Source: Spongospora subterranea
Taxonomy: Eukaryota; Endomyxa; Phytomyxea; Plasmodiophorida; Plasmodiophoridae
Direction of reading: 5' to 3'
Length of the DNA stretch: 64,000 nucleotides
Assembly: GCA_900404475.1 (NCBI GenBank)
Contig: OUQQ01000029.1
Coordinates: 1 to 64,000, forward strand
The position numbers were made by a program, and so were the translations under genes. Each line of letters opens with the position of its first letter. The first letter of the stretch is position 1. Positions 60,591 to 64,000 of this stretch are shown here, piece after piece. A model generated the notes under the pieces. That model did not search any database, was not told the DNA's origin, and was given only the letters and a program-made list of their open reading frames with translations.

Positions 60591-61080
60591 CGCAATTGCG
60601 AGTAGTTTGGCAACAAGATCAAGGCCATTGATGAGGCCAACCACCAGATCGAAGCCATGCCGAGTCGTCTGGCGCCCGAAGCCCCATGATTTATCATTGC
60701 GGTTTTGATATTGTTCACGTCGTTTCCCAGCCGTTATCTACAGACCGAATTAAATATAAAATCCCCACTCATAATTGCTGATTCTCATGTGATGCCTCGA
60801 ATTCGATTATTTATTTCTCGAACTGTACTCTAGAAGCTCGTGCAACACAGATGCCTGGCAGCTTCGCCGCACGCAAAATGTGCCCGATTTTCTGCCAACA
60901 ACCGGGTACACGTAGGTGTATCCTGGGTGACACTTGCCCAGTGGTTCAATTCCGGAGTGCACCGTGCATGCACGTTACTCGGTGTATTGTCTTAGTGATA
61001 CACTGTGTGCGACCCCAGCTCGATAAGAAGTTCTCAGAATCAACTTGATCGATCGTGACGGGAATAGCAGATCGATTAAT
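60591..61080. other. Intergenic, upstream of UXS
   Basis: Contains the tail of the retrotransposon relic and the presumed UXS promoter. No gene is seen. Confidence 0.4.
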
Positions 61081-62379
61081 ATGACAGGCTATACGGAACC
61101 GGTTCCCATCAGGAATGTTGGCGATACGGGGCGGTCCACCAATAGGATCTTGATTACAGGAGCGTGCGGGTTTATCGGATCCCATCTCGTACGGCATATT
61201 CAATGGCAACTAGAAACATTTACCCATTTGATATTTCAGACGGATAGGCTTATGGAAGACCCAAATAACGAAGTTATCGCTGTGGATAACTGTTTTTCCG
61301 GTGATAAGCGCAACCTGACCAAATGGTTCGGCAATCCACGATTCGAATTCATTCGTCACGATGTCTGTTTTCCTCTAACACTAGAAGTACTGTTAAAAAG
61401 GGTCTCCGGGTCTGCCGACTATTGACTCCATGAAGGTTGATCAGATTTACCATTTGGCGTGTCCAGCATCACCTGTCTTCTATCAGTACAACCCAATCAA
61501 AACTGTAAAGACAGCCTTTCAAGGAACTATGAACATGTGTGGTCTTGCCAAGCGTGTTAATGTACAAACATGTATTGACGAATTAGGGCATACTAATCAT
61601 TCCAGTTTGTAGGCCAGGATTCTGCTAGCGTCGACGTCTGAAATATATGGTGATCCTCATGTTCATCCCCAGGTTGAATCCTATTTTGGCAATGTTAATA
61701 CTATCGGAATCAGGTCGTGCTATGATGAAGGAAAACGAATTTCCGAAACAATCTGCTTTGAATATCACCGACTTCATCAAACGGATATTCGCGGTATAAC
61801 AATCTTCAATGTTTTTTTGTTTCGTTTTCAAATTCGGTCATGTAGTGGCTCGAATTTTCAATACATATGGCCCACGTATGCTTGAGAATGATGGACGTGT
61901 GGTTTCCAATTTTATTGTACAAGCTTTGAAAGGAATCCCACTTACCGTGTATGGTGATGGCTCACAATCACGATCATTCTGTTACGTTGATGATCTGGTG
62001 TCGGGATTGATTGCACTAATGGCAGGAAATGATATCGGTCCAGTTAATCTGGGTACATTTTATGTTGATGGCTGTATTCAATTATCGAATTATGGTTGTG
62101 CTTAGGCAACCCTGGTGAATATACGATCAAAGAGTTGGCTGAGAAAGTGCAGTCCATGGTAAATCCCAACGTCAAGGTGATCTATCAACCGCTTCCCAGT
62201 GACGATCCTACTCGAAGGCAGCCTGATATTTCCCGAGCTATCAAGTCTCTAGGCTGGAGCCCTACTGTCCCTCTTGAGCGGGGATTAAGGCTCACTATCG
62301 ACGATTTCAAGGTTAGGGTTTTCAGTATCATCGTTTGCTCCATCTAAACAATGCAAAGGCGCGCGTAAAGACCGGATGA
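61081..62379 (+). CDS. UXS1: UDP-glucuronate decarboxylase (UDP-xylose synthase)
   Basis: It decarboxylates UDP-glucuronate to UDP-xylose, using bound NAD, for xylosylated glycans. Seven exons: 61081-61188, 61240-61386, 61436-61561, 61613-61793, 61846-62052, 62106-62311 and a 21 nt last exon 62359-62379, totalling 996 nt and 331 residues with exact phases. Short-chain dehydrogenase features: [16 protein letters not shown] (the Rossmann GxxGxxG as GACGFIG), [44 protein letters not shown] and RSCYDEGKR with the catalytic Tyr and Lys, then [31 protein letters not shown] and [13 protein letters not shown]. There is a short N-terminus without a membrane anchor, so it is a cytosolic-type isoform. 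The second Gly of the usual GGAGFIG is Ala-Cys-shifted (GACGFIG). Confidence 0.95.
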
Positions 62380-63251
62380 AGCGTTGGCGAGCCACTGTAG
62401 TCGGTTAAGGTTATGGTAAAGACGGTTAAGCGATTGTATTCTCGTTATCGGTCAAATTTGTGATAAAACTGTCAAGTTATTGTATTCTCAATTAGTGGAC
62501 AAATAATTATTTGCTTGAGGCTCAGCCGTTTCTATCAATGCGTTATTTTTGTTTATGCGGGAAGCTCCTGGATCAAGCAACCACAAACAAAAATGTTCAC
62601 AACGAAATTGGTTTTGCGTAAGTGCCCATAAAGTTACAACGAGCTTCGCCTTGCAATTTTGCGTAAAACCCCACCTTCATTTTCTCCAAAAAGGTCGTCA
62701 TTCTTTTCTCCAAGGTAGTTGGTCTTGACCACTATTTACATCAAATCTATATCGGTTTGAATGCCATGAAATTCAATAATCTGAAAAACTACAAAACATC
62801 GTTTTCTGGTTTGATCCACTTCATTCAGGCATAGTTACGCCAAGGGACCGGAGCCACCCCATCATCGAAAATACTGTGGAACCAACATCGTATCAACATT
62901 GATAATGATTTGTCATTACAGTTCTCAAGATTGAGAATGACCAAACCGAAAAATCGCTTGCATCAAAACAAATATCAGCGAATGCTCCAGTTTATCCCGA
63001 ACTGGAATGGTGGCAAGATTTCTAATGCGTCGACCTGTTTCCTATACAAGGTGATCTTTTACATCCTATTGCGAAGGCCTGGCTGAAAACAGACTCTCAA
63101 GTGTTAGATGTATTATTGCTTGACAGAAAAGCCAAATGTTTTTCTATCAGATTAAGCTGTTTAATATTAACGCCGTCAGATATACTTCCGGATTTGGGAA
63201 CGGAGTCCGTCACGGACTTGCCATTTGGTGCTCTCGTCAGATTCGTCAGCT
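62380..63251. other. Intergenic, upstream of eL38
   Basis: AT-rich with short frames only. No gene is supported. The eL38 promoter should lie near 63150-63250. Confidence 0.45.
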
Positions 63252-63534
63252 ATGGTGAGTGATCGTTGTGATTTGATGGATGTGAGAATTCGCTGACCTT
63301 CGTGATTTTCCTGCTATATAGCCGAAGCAAATCAAGGATATCCGCGATTTCTTGCAGAAGACCCACCGTCCTGATGCTCGCGGTGTTGTAATCAAGCGCG
63401 TCAAGGATCAGGTCAAATTCAAGATCCGCTGCAGTCGCTTTCTGTATACTCTGGTCGTGACCGACCTGCAGAAAGCCGACAAGCTGACACAGTCTCTTCC
63501 CCCTGGCCTCAAGAAGACAGAGATCAAGAAATAA
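63252..63534 (+). CDS. RPL38: 60S ribosomal protein eL38
   Basis: Two coding exons: the ATG alone at 63252-63254, followed at once by donor gtgagt, a 67 nt intron, then 63322-63534. Total 216 nt, 71 residues (human 70). The sequence matches the family: [36 protein letters not shown] and a [22 protein letters not shown] end. Splitting the start codon from the rest is consistent with the protein's first residue being followed by Pro-Lys as in other eL38. It is a small structural protein of the large ribosomal subunit. Confidence 0.96.
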
Positions 63535-64000
63535 ATCCCTGCAAATACAATATCAGTTGAATTACATGTGCTCTTCAAACTGTTGCGGTATATATCTCCA
63601 CCATCCGAATCCGTTGTTAGGATCCCTGGCGGTGTTAATCGGACAACGCGTCAACATGATGTGGTATCAGTGACGGGAAAGTTGTCTATGCTCAACTGAA
63701 CGATAGCTGTAGTTATCATGGCGCACATGATATATACGGTCTAACTTTCATTTATTCTGGATCTAAACTACCGTCTAATCCAGTAGCCATCAACCACCCT
63801 GAGAGTCCACATAGAATCGGTTTCGGGCAACGCTTTAACAACATTGGTATTGGGGACTTCGATTTTTTTATGCTGAGCGGTAGTTATCATGAAACACCTG
63901 ATTTCAGAGTTATTCTTAATCTATATCCTATAATTTTGATATCCATTAACCAATCTGAGTGCCCACACAAAACATATAATCGTCCTGTTTAGGTACTCGC
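63535..64000. other. 3' flank of eL38, no gene seen
   Basis: At about 63690-63810 and 63880-63990 two loosely similar stretches recur (gtagttatcatg; accaccctgagagtccacat against accaatctgagtgcccacac), a degenerate direct repeat. No coding region is supported before the window ends. Confidence 0.4.

Overview
This is nuclear DNA from a compact protist-type eukaryotic genome. Nearly every gene I could reconstruct is split by short GT-AG introns of about 45-70 nt, intergenic gaps are small, and the gene content is purely eukaryotic: E1 ubiquitin-activating enzyme, ribosomal proteins eL32 and eL38, UTP7/WDR46, a Cdt2/DTL-like WD40 protein, an IKS1-type kinase, two tRNAs and Ty1/copia relics. I cannot name the species. 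Secreted and wall-type proteins plus UDP-xylose synthesis and glucosamine-6-phosphate metabolism would fit a walled or parasitic protist (for example a rhizarian/plasmodiophorid or an early fungal relative), but that is weak inference.

Layout. 1-1.9 kb: foldback element and gene debris. 1.9-4.2 kb (+): WDR46/UTP7. 4.8-8.9 kb (-): large multi-exon protein ending in a PH-like region and an atypical FYVE-type zinc finger. 9.8-12.9 kb: two convergent paralogous genes for small secreted glycoproteins, with degenerate sequence between and beside them. 17.0-18.1 kb (+): TLC-domain membrane protein. 18.2-22.7 kb (-): UBA1. 24.2-24.9 kb (+): eL32. 25.2-27.7 kb: tandem repeats, tRNA-Ile(UAU) and small unrecognised genes. 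28.2-29.9 kb (-): proline-rich type I membrane protein with an inverted broken partial copy beside it at 30.3 kb. 31.4-33.2 kb: two foldback/TIR elements and tRNA-Val(UAC). 34.4-36.3 kb (-): ankyrin-like protein. 36.6-38.0 kb (+): secreted low-complexity protein with a C-terminal repeat. 38.4-39.6 kb (+): glucosamine-6-phosphate deaminase. 40.3-43.3 kb: a Lys-rich protein (+) overlapping the 3' end of an IKS1-like kinase (-). 44.3-45.6 kb (+): F-box/LRR protein. 46.4-46.8 kb: decayed Myb/SANT-like element. 47.3-49.1 kb (+): DTL/Cdt2-like. 50.1-58.5 kb (-): giant coiled-coil protein. 59.0-59.5 kb (-): small spliced helical gene. 59.7-60.6 kb: copia fragments in both orientations. 61.1-62.4 kb (+): UDP-glucuronate decarboxylase. 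63.25-63.53 kb (+): eL38.

The housekeeping genes serve ribosome biogenesis, translation, ubiquitination (E1, F-box receptor, DTL substrate receptor) and sugar metabolism. The accessory part is a scatter of secreted or surface proteins, two of which show local inverted duplication. No prokaryotic operons, CRISPR arrays or phage genes were seen. Exon limits come from manual translation with splice phase matching and known family alignments; where phases close exactly (both secreted paralogs, TLC, deaminase, UXS, eL32, eL38, the 59 kb gene, the proline-rich gene) the models are firm.
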